Assembly: GCF_016461715.1 (NCBI RefSeq)
Contig: NZ_JAEMUI010000001.1
Coordinates: forward strand, 248,001 to 312,000
Source of the DNA: Marinomonas spartinae
Lineage (GTDB): Bacteria > Pseudomonadota > Gammaproteobacteria > Pseudomonadales > Marinomonadaceae
Direction: 5' to 3'
DNA: 64,000 bases
The translations under genes and the position numbers were made by a program. The notes below the pieces were generated by a model, which searched no databases, had not been told where the DNA came from, and worked only from the letters and a program-made list of their open reading frames with translations. Every line of letters starts with the position of its first letter. Positions within the stretch are counted from its first letter, which is position 1. Positions 55,521-64,000 of this stretch are shown one piece after another.

Positions 55521-55742
55521 CTAATAATGGGGTGGTTTGTCGTCGCCGTGGATAGTTTGTTGTTGTCGATAGTTTTCTAATTGTCTGGCGAGAAAAGATA
55601 ATTTTTCTTGTATCAATAAAAGATCTCTTTGCTGAAGGGCGATGGTTTTATTTAGGCTATCGATTGTGTCTTCTTGGAATTGTAGTTGGTATTCGAGTTC
55701 ATCGATCCGCTGCTCGATATCTGAGGTGTTCATGGATGGCAT
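55521..55742 (-). CDS. slyX: SlyX family protein
   Basis: A 73-residue protein with a coiled-coil core ('RIDELEYQLQFQEDTIDSLN' ... 'LLLIQEKLSFLARQLENY') and a short tail with 'DKPPHY', which is the SlyX C-terminus. The function is unknown; in E. coli it neighbours slyD. No slyD is present here. Confidence 0.85.
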   Translation of the reverse strand: MPSMNTSDIEQRIDELEYQLQFQEDTIDSLNKTIALQQRDLLLIQEKLSFLARQLENYRQQQTIHGDDKPPHY

Positions 55743-55949
55743 CAGTATGGTAACCTTAATGAGCTAAGCTCTTAATTTGGGAGCCATTCTCTATGGATTA
55801 CTTGCAATTGATTGCGCGTAAAAATAGAAAAGGCGAAAAATTGCTCTTTTAAACAAGGTGATTATCTTACTACGATCACCTTTCGCTTCACATGGCAATT
55901 TTGAAAGAGTGTAGTAAAATTTTTAATTTTCCACATTTGTATAAAATAA

Positions 55950-55984
55950 ACGAGGTGTCTTGTTTTGGTAAATAATCGCCTCGT
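55950..55984 (+). promoter_or_regulatory. Hairpin in the 5' leader of the membrane cold-shock gene
   Basis: ACGAGG (55950-55955) and CCTCGT (55979-55984) form a 6-bp stem just after a TATAAA (55940-55945) that could be the -10. The stem would lie at the very start of the mRNA, 36 nt before the ATG. Structured leaders are common in cold-shock genes. The 277-nt gap also holds AAGGTGAT/ATCACCTT near 55855-55885. Confidence 0.35.
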
Positions 55985-56019
55985 ATCAACAACTCAACAC
56001 ATTAATAAGAGATACAGTT

Positions 56020-56490
56020 ATGAATGATCATCAGGATAATGTTGCAAGTACGAAAGGCTCTTCTGTTGGTTCAAGCTTGTTTTCAGTACGTGCATTTATT
56101 ACAAGTTTAGTTATTGCGCTTATTGTTCCTTTGCTGATTGCCGGTGTATTAGGTGAAGTGCTTGGAACAAACTATTTAGTTTACTTCGCATTTACTTTGG
56201 TTTCTGTTTATGTCGGTGCCATTATTAGTCAAGGCAATGCCTCTGCTAGTCAATCTCAATCCGATGAGGATGAGGACGACGACCGCGAGCAGGGAACAGT
56301 GAAATGGTTTAACTCTTCAAAAGGGTTTGGTTTTTTAACCATGGAAAATGGCGACGATGTGTTTGTTCACTACCGTGCCATTCGGGGGCGTGGCCGTCGT
56401 TTTCTGGTAGAAGGCCAGTTGGTTCGGTTTTACGTGACAGAGGGTGAGAAAGGAAAACAAGCCGAAAACGTGTCTATTGTGCGAGGCTAA
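56020..56490 (+). CDS. Membrane-anchored cold-shock-domain protein
   Basis: A 156-residue protein. Residues ~25-70 form two membrane helices ('[20 protein letters not shown]' then '[18 protein letters not shown]'). An acidic Ser/Asp linker (~75-90) leads to a C-terminal cold-shock domain with RNP1-like 'KGFGFLTM' and RNP2-like 'DVFVHYRAI' motifs after 'GTVKWFNSS'. The OB domain would face the cytoplasm and bind single-stranded nucleic acid. CSD proteins with C-terminal membrane parts (DUF1294 type) are known; here the order is reversed. Function is unknown. Confidence 0.85.
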   Translation: MNDHQDNVASTKGSSVGSSLFSVRAFITSLVIALIVPLLIAGVLGEVLGTNYLVYFAFTLVSVYVGAIISQGNASASQSQSDEDEDDDREQGTVKWFNSSKGFGFLTMENGDDVFVHYRAIRGRGRRFLVEGQLVRFYVTEGEKGKQAENVSIVRG

Positions 56491-56605
56491 GGTTTAGTAT
56501 GTGGGTAGCGCTTATTGGGTCTTTCGTTGTGCTTTTTGTAGAGTAAGCCGCTCAATAATTCGTTTTTTTATTAATCATCACATTCATTAATAGCAAGAGG
56601 ATAGT

Positions 56606-57100
56606 ATGGCATTTGTTACATTGAAAGGTAATTCAATTGAAACCGTTGGTTCACTGCCTGCCGTGGGATCCATGGCACCAGATTTTGAATTAGTGAAAAC
56701 CGATTTGTCATTGGTGTCTTTAAAAGATTATCAAGGTACAAAACTTGTACTAAATATTTTTCCGTCAGTTGATACGCCAACTTGCGCGACCTCTGTCCGT
56801 AAGTTTAATGAGTCGGCTGCCTCGTTAAAGGGCGTAAATGTGCTTTGTGTGTCTGCAGATTTACCTTTTGCGGCGGCTCGTTTTTGTGGCGCGGAGGGGA
56901 TTGATCATGTGGATATGGGATCCAGCTTTCGTTCAACGTTTGGCGATGATTACGGGTTAACTTTTAAAACTGGCCCTCTGGTTGGTTTGTTGTCTCGTGC
57001 CGTTATTGTATTGGATGAGAATGGCAAAGTGCTTTTTAGCGAGCAGGTAGCTGAAATTGCTGATGAGCCGAATTATGATGCCGCACTTGCGGTTCTCTAA
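56606..57100 (+). CDS. tpx: Thiol peroxidase (Tpx)
   Basis: A 164-residue peroxiredoxin of typical length. The peroxidatic Cys is in 'SVDTPTCATSVRKFN' and the resolving Cys in 'AARFCGAEGI'. It reduces hydrogen and organic peroxides using thioredoxin. AAGAGGATAG precedes the ATG. It ends in a strong terminator shared with convergent panD. Confidence 0.96.
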   Translation: MAFVTLKGNSIETVGSLPAVGSMAPDFELVKTDLSLVSLKDYQGTKLVLNIFPSVDTPTCATSVRKFNESAASLKGVNVLCVSADLPFAAARFCGAEGIDHVDMGSSFRSTFGDDYGLTFKTGPLVGLLSRAVIVLDENGKVLFSEQVAEIADEPNYDAALAVL

Positions 57101-57129
57101 GTAGGTTGGTTAAGACTTTTAGCGCTTTT

Positions 57130-57167
57130 AAAAAAACCAGCTATGTCGACATAGCTGGTTTTTTTTT
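57130..57167. terminator. Bidirectional terminator between tpx and panD
   Basis: AACCAGCTATG and CATAGCTGGTT form a perfect 11-bp stem with a TCGA loop (57136-57161). It has an A-run on the left and a T-run on the right, so it can serve both strands. Confidence 0.95.
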
Positions 57168-57184
57168 GCTCAGGATAGAAGGCA

Positions 57185-57565
57185 TTAATCTTTCTGCACT
57201 GGGATAGTATTGGTGGTGCGCTCAACGGTATTGTCTTTATTTAAGTAGACCAATTTGGGTTTAAAATTATCTGCCTCACTTTCGTCCATGGTGCCATATG
57301 CTGCGATAATGACTCGGTCACCGACTTGTACTCTTCTAGCAGCTGCGCCATTCATAGAAATAGTGCCTGAGCCTGCTTCCGCAAGAATAATATAGGTATG
57401 AAAACGTTCACCATTATCCACATCATAAATGTCAATTTGTTCAAACTCACGAAAGCCTGCCAATTCAACAAGGTCTTTATCTATCGCGCAAGAGCCGTCG
57501 TACCAAAGTTCTGCTTGCGAGACGCTGCCCATATGGAGTTTGCCTTTTAAGAGTGTAATTTGCAT
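57185..57565 (-). CDS. panD: Aspartate 1-decarboxylase
   Basis: A 126-residue pyruvoyl enzyme. The self-cleavage site is Gly24-Ser25 in '[10 protein letters not shown]', giving the pyruvoyl group on Ser25; '[42 protein letters not shown]' is the family body. It makes beta-alanine for pantothenate and CoA. No panB or panC is adjacent. AAGGGAAAC precedes the ATG. Confidence 0.96.
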   Translation of the reverse strand: MQITLLKGKLHMGSVSQAELWYDGSCAIDKDLVELAGFREFEQIDIYDVDNGERFHTYIILAEAGSGTISMNGAAARRVQVGDRVIIAAYGTMDESEADNFKPKLVYLNKDNTVERTTNTIPVQKD

Positions 57566-57716
57566 GAATAGTTTCCCTTTTAAATAATGGTTTGTTGTGT
57601 TGTAAGATCATCATAATCAGCTTAACTTAACGTTCGCTTATGAAAAAAAGTGTCTTTCTCAGCATTGATAGTGCGTATTGGTGTTTAGCTATGGTTGATT
57701 GAGATGAGCTGTTCTG

Positions 57717-58091
57717 TTATTTCCAAATAAATGGGCCTTCTTCGTAATCGTTGATTTTCCACCATTGATCAGGGTCTTGATTGTCGTCTTCAGACCAGCT
57801 CTGAAGGTTGCAGCGAATTTCACATTGTAGAGCGCGGTAAGCTTCTTTTGCGCAGCTGATGTCGTCATCCCAAGGTGTTTTGTCGGTATCAAACAGGACC
57901 GAGGTAAAGCGCTTTCCTGCTGCCTGTTCTATGATGGTCACTGGAATAACTTGATTTTTGTCTGCCATGACCAGTTTGGTGCAAATCGTCGATGGCGTTT
58001 GCTTGTCTAACAAGGTGAACCTGTCGTTCAGCCAAGCGATAATTTTCTCAGTTGGGCAGGATAAAAGGTAAATCTCGATGTCAGGTTGCAT
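57717..58091 (-). CDS. Conserved hypothetical protein
   Basis: A 124-residue, acidic, probably cytoplasmic protein with no signal peptide or membrane helix. The start 'MQPDIEIYLLSCPTEKIIAWLNDRF' reads like a helix-strand fold, and the C-terminus is Trp/Asp-rich ('WSEDDNQDPDQWWKINDYEEGPFIWK'). No family is recognised. It starts 4 nt after the preceding small membrane gene on the same strand. Confidence 0.65.
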   Translation of the reverse strand: MQPDIEIYLLSCPTEKIIAWLNDRFTLLDKQTPSTICTKLVMADKNQVIPVTIIEQAAGKRFTSVLFDTDKTPWDDDISCAKEAYRALQCEIRCNLQSWSEDDNQDPDQWWKINDYEEGPFIWK

Positions 58092-58094
58092 CGT

Positions 58095-58367
58095 TTAATC
58101 CTTTTTGTTGATCATATTGTAGAGCCGCAAAATGCTCATGGATAAATAGCCTACTAGTGTCCAAATGACACCAGCTCCCGCAATCACCAGCCCAAGCAGA
58201 GCAATTAGCTCTGCTTGTATGGAGTCTTTCAAAACACGATTTGCGACCATTATCATTAATGAGCCAAAAGCAAATAAAAGACCGCCTTGTATCATTTTGA
58301 GCAATGCGAGTCGAGGATTATTACCAAGTTTCATCGCAAGTTTATGAAGGCGGTTTTTTAGAGTCAT
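58095..58367 (-). CDS. Small two-helix membrane protein, unknown function
   Basis: A 90-residue protein with a basic N-terminus (MTLKNRLHKLAMKLGNNPRL) and two hydrophobic helices, around residues 25-45 and 52-75. No family is recognised. It lies between dapE (12 nt upstream) and the 124-residue protein (4 nt downstream), so all three may form one transcript. Confidence 0.65.
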   Translation of the reverse strand: MTLKNRLHKLAMKLGNNPRLALLKMIQGGLLFAFGSLMIMVANRVLKDSIQAELIALLGLVIAGAGVIWTLVGYLSMSILRLYNMINKKD

Positions 58368-58378
58368 AATGGGGCTAT

Positions 58379-59518
<1,140 letters not shown>

Positions 59519-59592
59519 TTACCTTTGCGTTCGATTTAGCTACCTTATAATAACATTACTGTATTAGCTCGGGTGTTATCACAAGGTGGGTT

Positions 59593-59793
59593 ATGAAATT
59601 TAGTATGGTTATTATGTTAGGGCTGTTGGCCAGTGGCTGTAGCTGGCTTATGCCCCAGCCCGTTGTTGAGCAATCTTATTATGTTCCTGTTATACGCTCT
59701 GATGACTCGATTAATGGATATACACCCAGTATTACGCCTGTTGTAAGACAACCGTCGTCATCTCCACAAATATACACGCCAGTCCTTCGCTAA
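59593..59793 (+). CDS. Small lipoprotein, unknown function
   Basis: A 66-residue protein. MKFSMVIMLGLLASG is a lipoprotein signal with lipidated Cys16 in 'ASGCSW'. The mature part is Pro/Ser/Val-rich ('PVVRQPSSSPQIYTPVLR') and probably extended. It is divergent from dapE. No homologous family is recognised. Confidence 0.6.
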   Translation: MKFSMVIMLGLLASGCSWLMPQPVVEQSYYVPVIRSDDSINGYTPSITPVVRQPSSSPQIYTPVLR

Positions 59794-59883
59794 AGCCGAC
59801 CATTTTACCAATGGATCATTGTCACCTCATTGGCGCTTAGCTGTATTAACAAATGCTGTGATTGGATAAACCTGAGTCCTATT

Positions 59884-60228
59884 TTATTGAAAGATAGCTT
59901 GATAATCAGATGGCTTGAATCCTAAGATAATCTCATTGTTTTTAATTAGCAATGGACGCTTAATGATCGAAGGTTGTTCTAGAATGGTGCTTAGCGCCAG
60001 TTCATTATTCATGGCATGTTTGGTTTCATCGTCTAGTTTTCGCCATGTGGTGCCGCGTTTGTTGATGATGCTTTCCCAGCCTAATTGCTCAAGCCACTGT
60101 TTTGTCTGTGTTTCATCCACACCTTCTTTTTTGTAGTCGTGAAAGGTGTACTCGATGTTGTTCTCGTCTAACCAGTGAAATGCTTTTTTCATGGTGTCGC
60201 AATTTTTAATGCCGTAAATGTCGACCAT
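59884..60228 (-). CDS. ArsC/Spx-family protein, YffB type
   Basis: A 114-residue protein. The start MVDIYGIKNCDTMKKAFHWL matches E. coli YffB, with Cys in 'NCDT'; 'NKRGTTWRKLDDETKHAMN' and 'KRPLLIKNNEIILGF' are further matches. ArsC-family folds bind glutathione or reduce oxyanions, but YffB has no proven arsenate role. It lies between dapD and dapE; yffB-dapE adjacency is also seen in E. coli. Confidence 0.88.
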   Translation of the reverse strand: MVDIYGIKNCDTMKKAFHWLDENNIEYTFHDYKKEGVDETQTKQWLEQLGWESIINKRGTTWRKLDDETKHAMNNELALSTILEQPSIIKRPLLIKNNEIILGFKPSDYQAIFQ

Positions 60229-60294
60229 GTTTTGTTTCCTTATCTTATATCTGTTTAGTCATTAGTCGAATGTTGGTTTTTGTGCTGGTCATCA

Positions 60295-60328
60295 TTGACT
60301 GCTCAAGCTTGTTTCGTTGAGCAGTCAA
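60295..60328. repeat. Perfect 12-bp inverted repeat between dapD and yffB-type gene
   Basis: TTGACTGCTCAA (60295-60306) and TTGAGCAGTCAA (60317-60328) are exact reverse complements around a 10-nt loop. It lies 21 nt downstream of the dapD stop but has no T-run on either strand. Confidence 0.8.
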
Positions 60329-60348
60329 ATCAAAATCATGACTTGGAT

Positions 60349-61386
60349 TTAGTTATGAGTGTGTAGCTCTTCGTTTAGGGCAATGGCTGTTTTATTCGTG
60401 CGGCATTCAACGGCGCCGGTTTCGGAGTTACGGATAAAGAGCAAATCTGATTTGCCAGAAAGCTCGCGAGCTTTAACGGTTGCAACGTGCTCGCCATTGC
60501 TGTCACGAACCAGTACTTTTTGGCCAGCTGTCACATACAGTCCAGCTTCAACCGTACAGCGATCTCCTAGGCCGATACCGATGCCCGCGTTGGCGCCAAC
60601 AAGGCATTTTTCGCCAATGCCTATGACGATGTTGCCACCGCCAGAAAGCGTGCCCATAGTAGAGCAACCAGCGCCAAGATCAGAGCCTTCGCCAACAACG
60701 ACACCAGCAGAAATACGTCCTTCAACCATGCTGTTGCCTAATGTGCCTGCGTTAAAGTTGCAGAATCCTTCGTGCATGACGGTTGTGCCTTCGCCAAGGT
60801 GAGCCCCCAAGCGAATACGGGCGGCGTTGCCGATACGAATACCGCTTGGTACTACAAAGTTGGCCATTTTAGGGAACTTATCAACGCTGAATACTTCAAT
60901 AGTGCGGCCTTGCATACGGGCGGTTAGTTGACGGTCAGCAAGTTCGCGCACATCGATAGGGCCCTCGCTGGTCCATGCAGTGTTGATCAGTAGACCAAAC
61001 ATGCCATCAAGCACGGTGCCGTGAGGTTTTACCAAACGATGAGAGATCAGTTGGAGCTTTAAGTAAACTTCAGCAGGATTCGTTGGGGCCTCATCGGTTG
61101 CTAGGATGCACAATACAATCGGTTGAGAAGACGCTTTCAGGCGTGAGGCCAGTTCGGCTTGCTCAATGTTGCCCGCTTTTAGTAGGCTCATGTGTAGGCG
61201 GTTTAGGTCGCTGTCATCTAGTACTAAAGTGCTGTTGCCACCTTCGTAATTTGTGCTTTCTAGTAGTGCATCGAGGGTGCTTTTTTCTACATCAATGCAG
61301 GGTGCGGAGTAGAAGACTTCTAGCCAATTGCCTTCTTTGTTTTGTGTTCCGATACCAAGACCGAATGCAAAAATTTGATCACTCAT
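60349..61386 (-). CDS. dapD: Tetrahydrodipicolinate N-succinyltransferase
   Basis: A 345-residue protein of the longer Pseudomonas/Mycobacterium-type DapD rather than the ~274-residue E. coli type. The C-terminal half is a left-handed beta-helix ('VPSGIRIGNAARIRLGAHLGEGTTVMHEGFCNFNAGTLG') that binds succinyl-CoA. It makes N-succinyl-2-amino-6-oxopimelate, the substrate of DapC. The start MSDQIFAFGLGIGTQNKEGNW is conserved in this type. Confidence 0.95.
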   Translation of the reverse strand: MSDQIFAFGLGIGTQNKEGNWLEVFYSAPCIDVEKSTLDALLESTNYEGGNSTLVLDDSDLNRLHMSLLKAGNIEQAELASRLKASSQPIVLCILATDEAPTNPAEVYLKLQLISHRLVKPHGTVLDGMFGLLINTAWTSEGPIDVRELADRQLTARMQGRTIEVFSVDKFPKMANFVVPSGIRIGNAARIRLGAHLGEGTTVMHEGFCNFNAGTLGNSMVEGRISAGVVVGEGSDLGAGCSTMGTLSGGGNIVIGIGEKCLVGANAGIGIGLGDRCTVEAGLYVTAGQKVLVRDSNGEHVATVKARELSGKSDLLFIRNSETGAVECRTNKTAIALNEELHTHN

Positions 61387-61426
61387 TATGTTCTCCGTTG
61401 AGTTGCTTTAAGGGGATAGGGTTAAG

Positions 61427-62641
61427 TTATTGATGTTTGGTTATAAGATGTTGATTATTGGTGATAAAATGGCGGATTCGTTGTGCCGCTTCAACACATT
61501 GCGCTTCCTCTGCAACCAGAGCCATGCGTATATGCTTGCTGCCAGGGTTGTAGCCATTAATTTGGCGTCCTAGATAGCTGCCGGGCAGTACCAGTACACT
61601 TTCTTGCTGATAGAGTTCGGTGCAGAATGTTTCATCATCTATTTCGAGTTCTGGCCACAAATAGAAGCCTGCTTCGGGTTTGCTGACTTTCATAATAGGG
61701 GCCAATATCTCTAACACACTAGTAAATTTTCGCGTATATATGTCACGGTTTTTCTCGACGTGCTCTTCATCCTGCCAAGCGACTATCGAGGCCTCTTGAT
61801 GGTGAATCGGCATCGAACAGCCTTGATAAGTGCGATAGAGTAAAAAAGGTTTTAAAATGTTGGCATCACCAGCAACAAAACCGGATCGTAAGCCGGGGAG
61901 GTTGGAGCGTTTCGATAGCGATTGAAAAATTAAGCAATGGTCGTAGCTGGTATTACCTAATTGTTGGCAGGCCTCAAGGAGGCCCAGTGGTGGTTTATTG
62001 TCAAAATAAATTTCCGAATAACATTCGTCGGCAACAATGGTGAAATCAAATGTTCTGGCTTTTTCAAGTAGGTAAGCATAGTCATCGAGTGTTGTGACGC
62101 TGCCGCTGGGGTTGCTTGGTGAGCAGACAAATAGCACTTCGCAGCGTTGCCACACGTCATCACTGATGTCTTGGTAATTAATTTGATAATTCGTTTCAGG
62201 GCCGCAAGGTAAGTAGTGCAGTTCTGCACCCGCTAAAATGCCTGCGCCTTCGTAGATTTGATAGAATGGATTTGGGCTAACCACAAGGGCGTTTGATTTT
62301 TCGCCGACTAAAGTTTGTGTAATGGCAAAAAGGGCTTCTCGTGTGCCTGTTACGGGTAAAATTTGACTCTCAGGGTCGATTGCACTCAAGTGAAAACGTT
62401 TTTTTGCCCATTCTGCGATGGCTTTGCGTAGAGGCAGTTCGCCTTTTGTATTGGGGTATTTGCTGACACCGCTTTTTAGGCTGTCTGCTAACTTATCAAG
62501 TACGCACTGAGGCGACTCGTGTTGGGGCTCGCCAATGGTCAGCCGAATAAGCGGTTTCTCTGGATTGGGTGTTAGTCCTTCCAAAAGCTCAGCAAGTTTT
62601 TGAAAAGGGTATGGGTGTAAAGAGCGAATAAATGGGTTCAT
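61427..62641 (-). CDS. dapC: Succinyldiaminopimelate transaminase
   Basis: A 404-residue class I/II aminotransferase. The PLP Lys is in 'FQSLSKRSNLPGLRSGFVAGD', and 'SNPSGSVTTLDDYAYLLEKA' and the final 'KHIRMALV' Arg are typical. The start 'MNPFIRSLHPYPFQKLAELLEG' matches DapC. It converts the DapD product before DapE acts. It is 40 nt from dapD and 6 nt from glnD, so dapC-dapD may be read with glnD. Confidence 0.95.
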   Translation of the reverse strand: MNPFIRSLHPYPFQKLAELLEGLTPNPEKPLIRLTIGEPQHESPQCVLDKLADSLKSGVSKYPNTKGELPLRKAIAEWAKKRFHLSAIDPESQILPVTGTREALFAITQTLVGEKSNALVVSPNPFYQIYEGAGILAGAELHYLPCGPETNYQINYQDISDDVWQRCEVLFVCSPSNPSGSVTTLDDYAYLLEKARTFDFTIVADECYSEIYFDNKPPLGLLEACQQLGNTSYDHCLIFQSLSKRSNLPGLRSGFVAGDANILKPFLLYRTYQGCSMPIHHQEASIVAWQDEEHVEKNRDIYTRKFTSVLEILAPIMKVSKPEAGFYLWPELEIDDETFCTELYQQESVLVLPGSYLGRQINGYNPGSKHIRMALVAEEAQCVEAAQRIRHFITNNQHLITKHQ

Positions 62642-62647
62642 TTTGTC

Positions 62648-64000
62648 TCAATCCATGGCTTGTGAAAAACGGTCAATTTTTTCTTTTAATAGAGTGCAGA
62701 TGGTGTCCATCCTTTCTGGATCGGTAATCAACCTGCCATCTTCTTCTGTCACGTAAAAGGTATCTTCTACACGTTCACCTAATGTAGCAATTTTCGCTTT
62801 ATGTAGCATAATATTCTGGTTCATAAAAAGCTGCCCAATTAAGGCGAGTAGCCCTGGTCGATCTGGTGCGGTTACTTCTATTGCGGACCAAACTTCTTCA
62901 GGTTGGCTGACAAAATGTGCGGTGGCGGGTGAATTAAATATTTTTAAGATGCGTGGTGTATAGCGCTGAATCACACTTTCGTATAAAGATGGGTTGTCCA
63001 ATTGCTCGGTTAGGGTTTCGCGGATAAAGGTAATGCGTCCTTTGTCCAGATGTAAGCTGGTTTCGTTGTCGTTAATGTCCATGACCACAAAGCTATCAAG
63101 TGTATAGTTGTCCGTGGTGTTGCTGATTTTTGCGTCTAATATGGTGAGCCCGAGCTGTTCGAATAGGGTAGCTGTCACCGCGAACAGGTGTTTGTTGTTT
63201 TTTGTGTAAATGAAGACTTTGCTTGCCCCTGAAAAGTTTCTTCCGCCTAGTGGACTGATTGCGACGAGAGGTTTTTCGCTCGGGCGGTGACGAAGAATGG
63301 CTTCCGTGTTCCAGGCGATTTCTTCACCATTGGAGCGAATAAAATATTCTTCCTCTATTTTGTTCCAAACATTTTCCGCATCCACAATATCAACGTTGCG
63401 CTCAATAATGATTTCCAAAGCACGCTGTTTGTGTTCGTCGCTTTGCATGTCGGCATCAATAGGGTAATCAAGCCCACGGCGCAAAGCGCGTTTGGTTTCT
63501 AAATACAGTTGGCGCATCAGGGAAGCTCGCCAACTGTTCCACATGGTTGGGTTAGTGGCATTGATGTCGGCGACTGTCAAGATAAAGAGATAATCTAGGT
63601 GCTCTTGATCTTTAACATAACTTGCAAATTCCCAAATGACTTCAGGATCAGAGATGTCCTTACGTTGTGCGGTTACGGACATAAATAGGTGGTTGCGAAC
63701 AAGCCAAACGACGAGATCTGTGTCTTTTTTTGGCAGTCTGTGGCGTTCGCAAAAGGCTTGTGCATCAACACAGCCAAGCTCCGAGTGGTCTCCGCCGCGT
63801 CCTTTTGCAATGTCATGGTAGAGGCCGGCAATGTATAGCAGCTCAGGTTTCGGGATATGGCGCATGGCTTGAGTTGAAATGGGAAACTGCTGCTTGGCTT
63901 CCGGTAGCCACAAGCGGCGCAGGTTTTCTACTAATTGTAGGGTATGAGCGTCAACCGTATAAATGTGAAAAAGGTCATGCTGCATTTGCCCAATGATGGC
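62648..64000 (-). CDS. glnD: PII uridylyltransferase/uridylyl-removing enzyme, C-terminal part (cut by window edge)
   Basis: The C-terminal 450 residues are present; the frame is open through position 64000, so the nucleotidyltransferase domain lies outside. Seen are the HD domain ('GLYHDIAKGRGGDHSELG'), and two C-terminal ACT domains ('FIYTKNNKHLFAVTATLFEQLGL' and 'VTAPDRPGLLALIGQLFM'). GlnD uridylylates or de-uridylylates PII according to glutamine level. Upstream of dapC, in the order glnD-dapC-dapD seen in pseudomonads. Confidence 0.95.
   Translation of the reverse strand, partial: AIIGQMQHDLFHIYTVDAHTLQLVENLRRLWLPEAKQQFPISTQAMRHIPKPELLYIAGLYHDIAKGRGGDHSELGCVDAQAFCERHRLPKKDTDLVVWLVRNHLFMSVTAQRKDISDPEVIWEFASYVKDQEHLDYLFILTVADINATNPTMWNSWRASLMRQLYLETKRALRRGLDYPIDADMQSDEHKQRALEIIIERNVDIVDAENVWNKIEEEYFIRSNGEEIAWNTEAILRHRPSEKPLVAISPLGGRNFSGASKVFIYTKNNKHLFAVTATLFEQLGLTILDAKISNTTDNYTLDSFVVMDINDNETSLHLDKGRITFIRETLTEQLDNPSLYESVIQRYTPRILKIFNSPATAHFVSQPEEVWSAIEVTAPDRPGLLALIGQLFMNQNIMLHKAKIATLGERVEDTFYVTEEDGRLITDPERMDTICTLLKEKIDRFSQAMD

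Noticed and set aside
60359..60802. 147-codon frame opposite dapD
   Set aside because: Antisense shadow of a well-supported gene, with a composition unlike a real protein.

Overview
The window looks like core chromosome of a marine gammaproteobacterium of the Oceanospirillales, most like Marinomonas. This is inferred from protein resemblance and gene order (lepA-lepB-rnc-era-recO-acpS, cysM-rlmD-relA-mazG, a Pseudomonas-type long DapD, and malate synthase G next to a long-form isocitrate lyase). I see no insertion sequence, prophage, CRISPR array, rRNA or tRNA gene. Genes are tightly packed on both strands with no obvious broken gene. The two edge genes (a LysR regulator at the left, glnD at the right) are cut by the window.

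Positions 1-7.9 kb: accessory metabolism and transport. A LysR gene faces a TDT-family carrier, followed by a divergent PRPP-synthetase-like protein, a small tautomerase, an NAD(P)-binding epimerase-like protein divergent from LysR + MFS, and the ScfR/RamB-type regulator. Positions 8-11.9 kb: the glyoxylate shunt (malate synthase G, isocitrate lyase), divergent from the ScfR gene. Three TGTGWAATT elements on an exact 14-bp period lie against the ScfR start codon.

Positions 12-31.6 kb: envelope and signalling genes. They include a hybrid histidine kinase, a phytase-like lipoprotein, a Cu/Zn-SOD-family protein without its zinc ligands, a GGDHRGGGP-repeat lipoprotein, a DUF2057 protein, a ManC/AlgA-type bifunctional enzyme, an EamA exporter, OmpW under a probable FNR/Anr site, and a CHASE-like-GGDEF-degenerate EAL protein. 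MarR, grxB-modABC, a Rieske ferredoxin, PBP1B and a periplasmic binding protein follow. Positions 31.7-34.5 kb: divergent glgA and glgC for ADP-glucose and glycogen.

Positions 34.8-54.2 kb: housekeeping. ribE is followed by lepA-lepB-rnc-era-recO-acpS (without pdxJ), a BarA/GacS hybrid kinase overlapping acpS tail to tail, then cysM, rlmD, relA, mazG, ppc, adk and tsaB. Positions 54.4-64 kb: rsmJ with an overlapping small conserved gene, slyX, a membrane-tethered cold-shock-domain protein, tpx, panD, and a lysine/diaminopimelate cluster (dapE, a YffB-type ArsC-family protein, dapD, dapC) ending in glnD.

No large undescribed system is evident. The most unusual items are the 14-bp operator array at the ScfR gene, the Cu-only SOD candidate, the inverted-order membrane cold-shock protein, the PRPP-synthetase-like protein, and a 57-codon reading frame with a strong ribosome-binding site that overlaps the start of the PBP1B gene.
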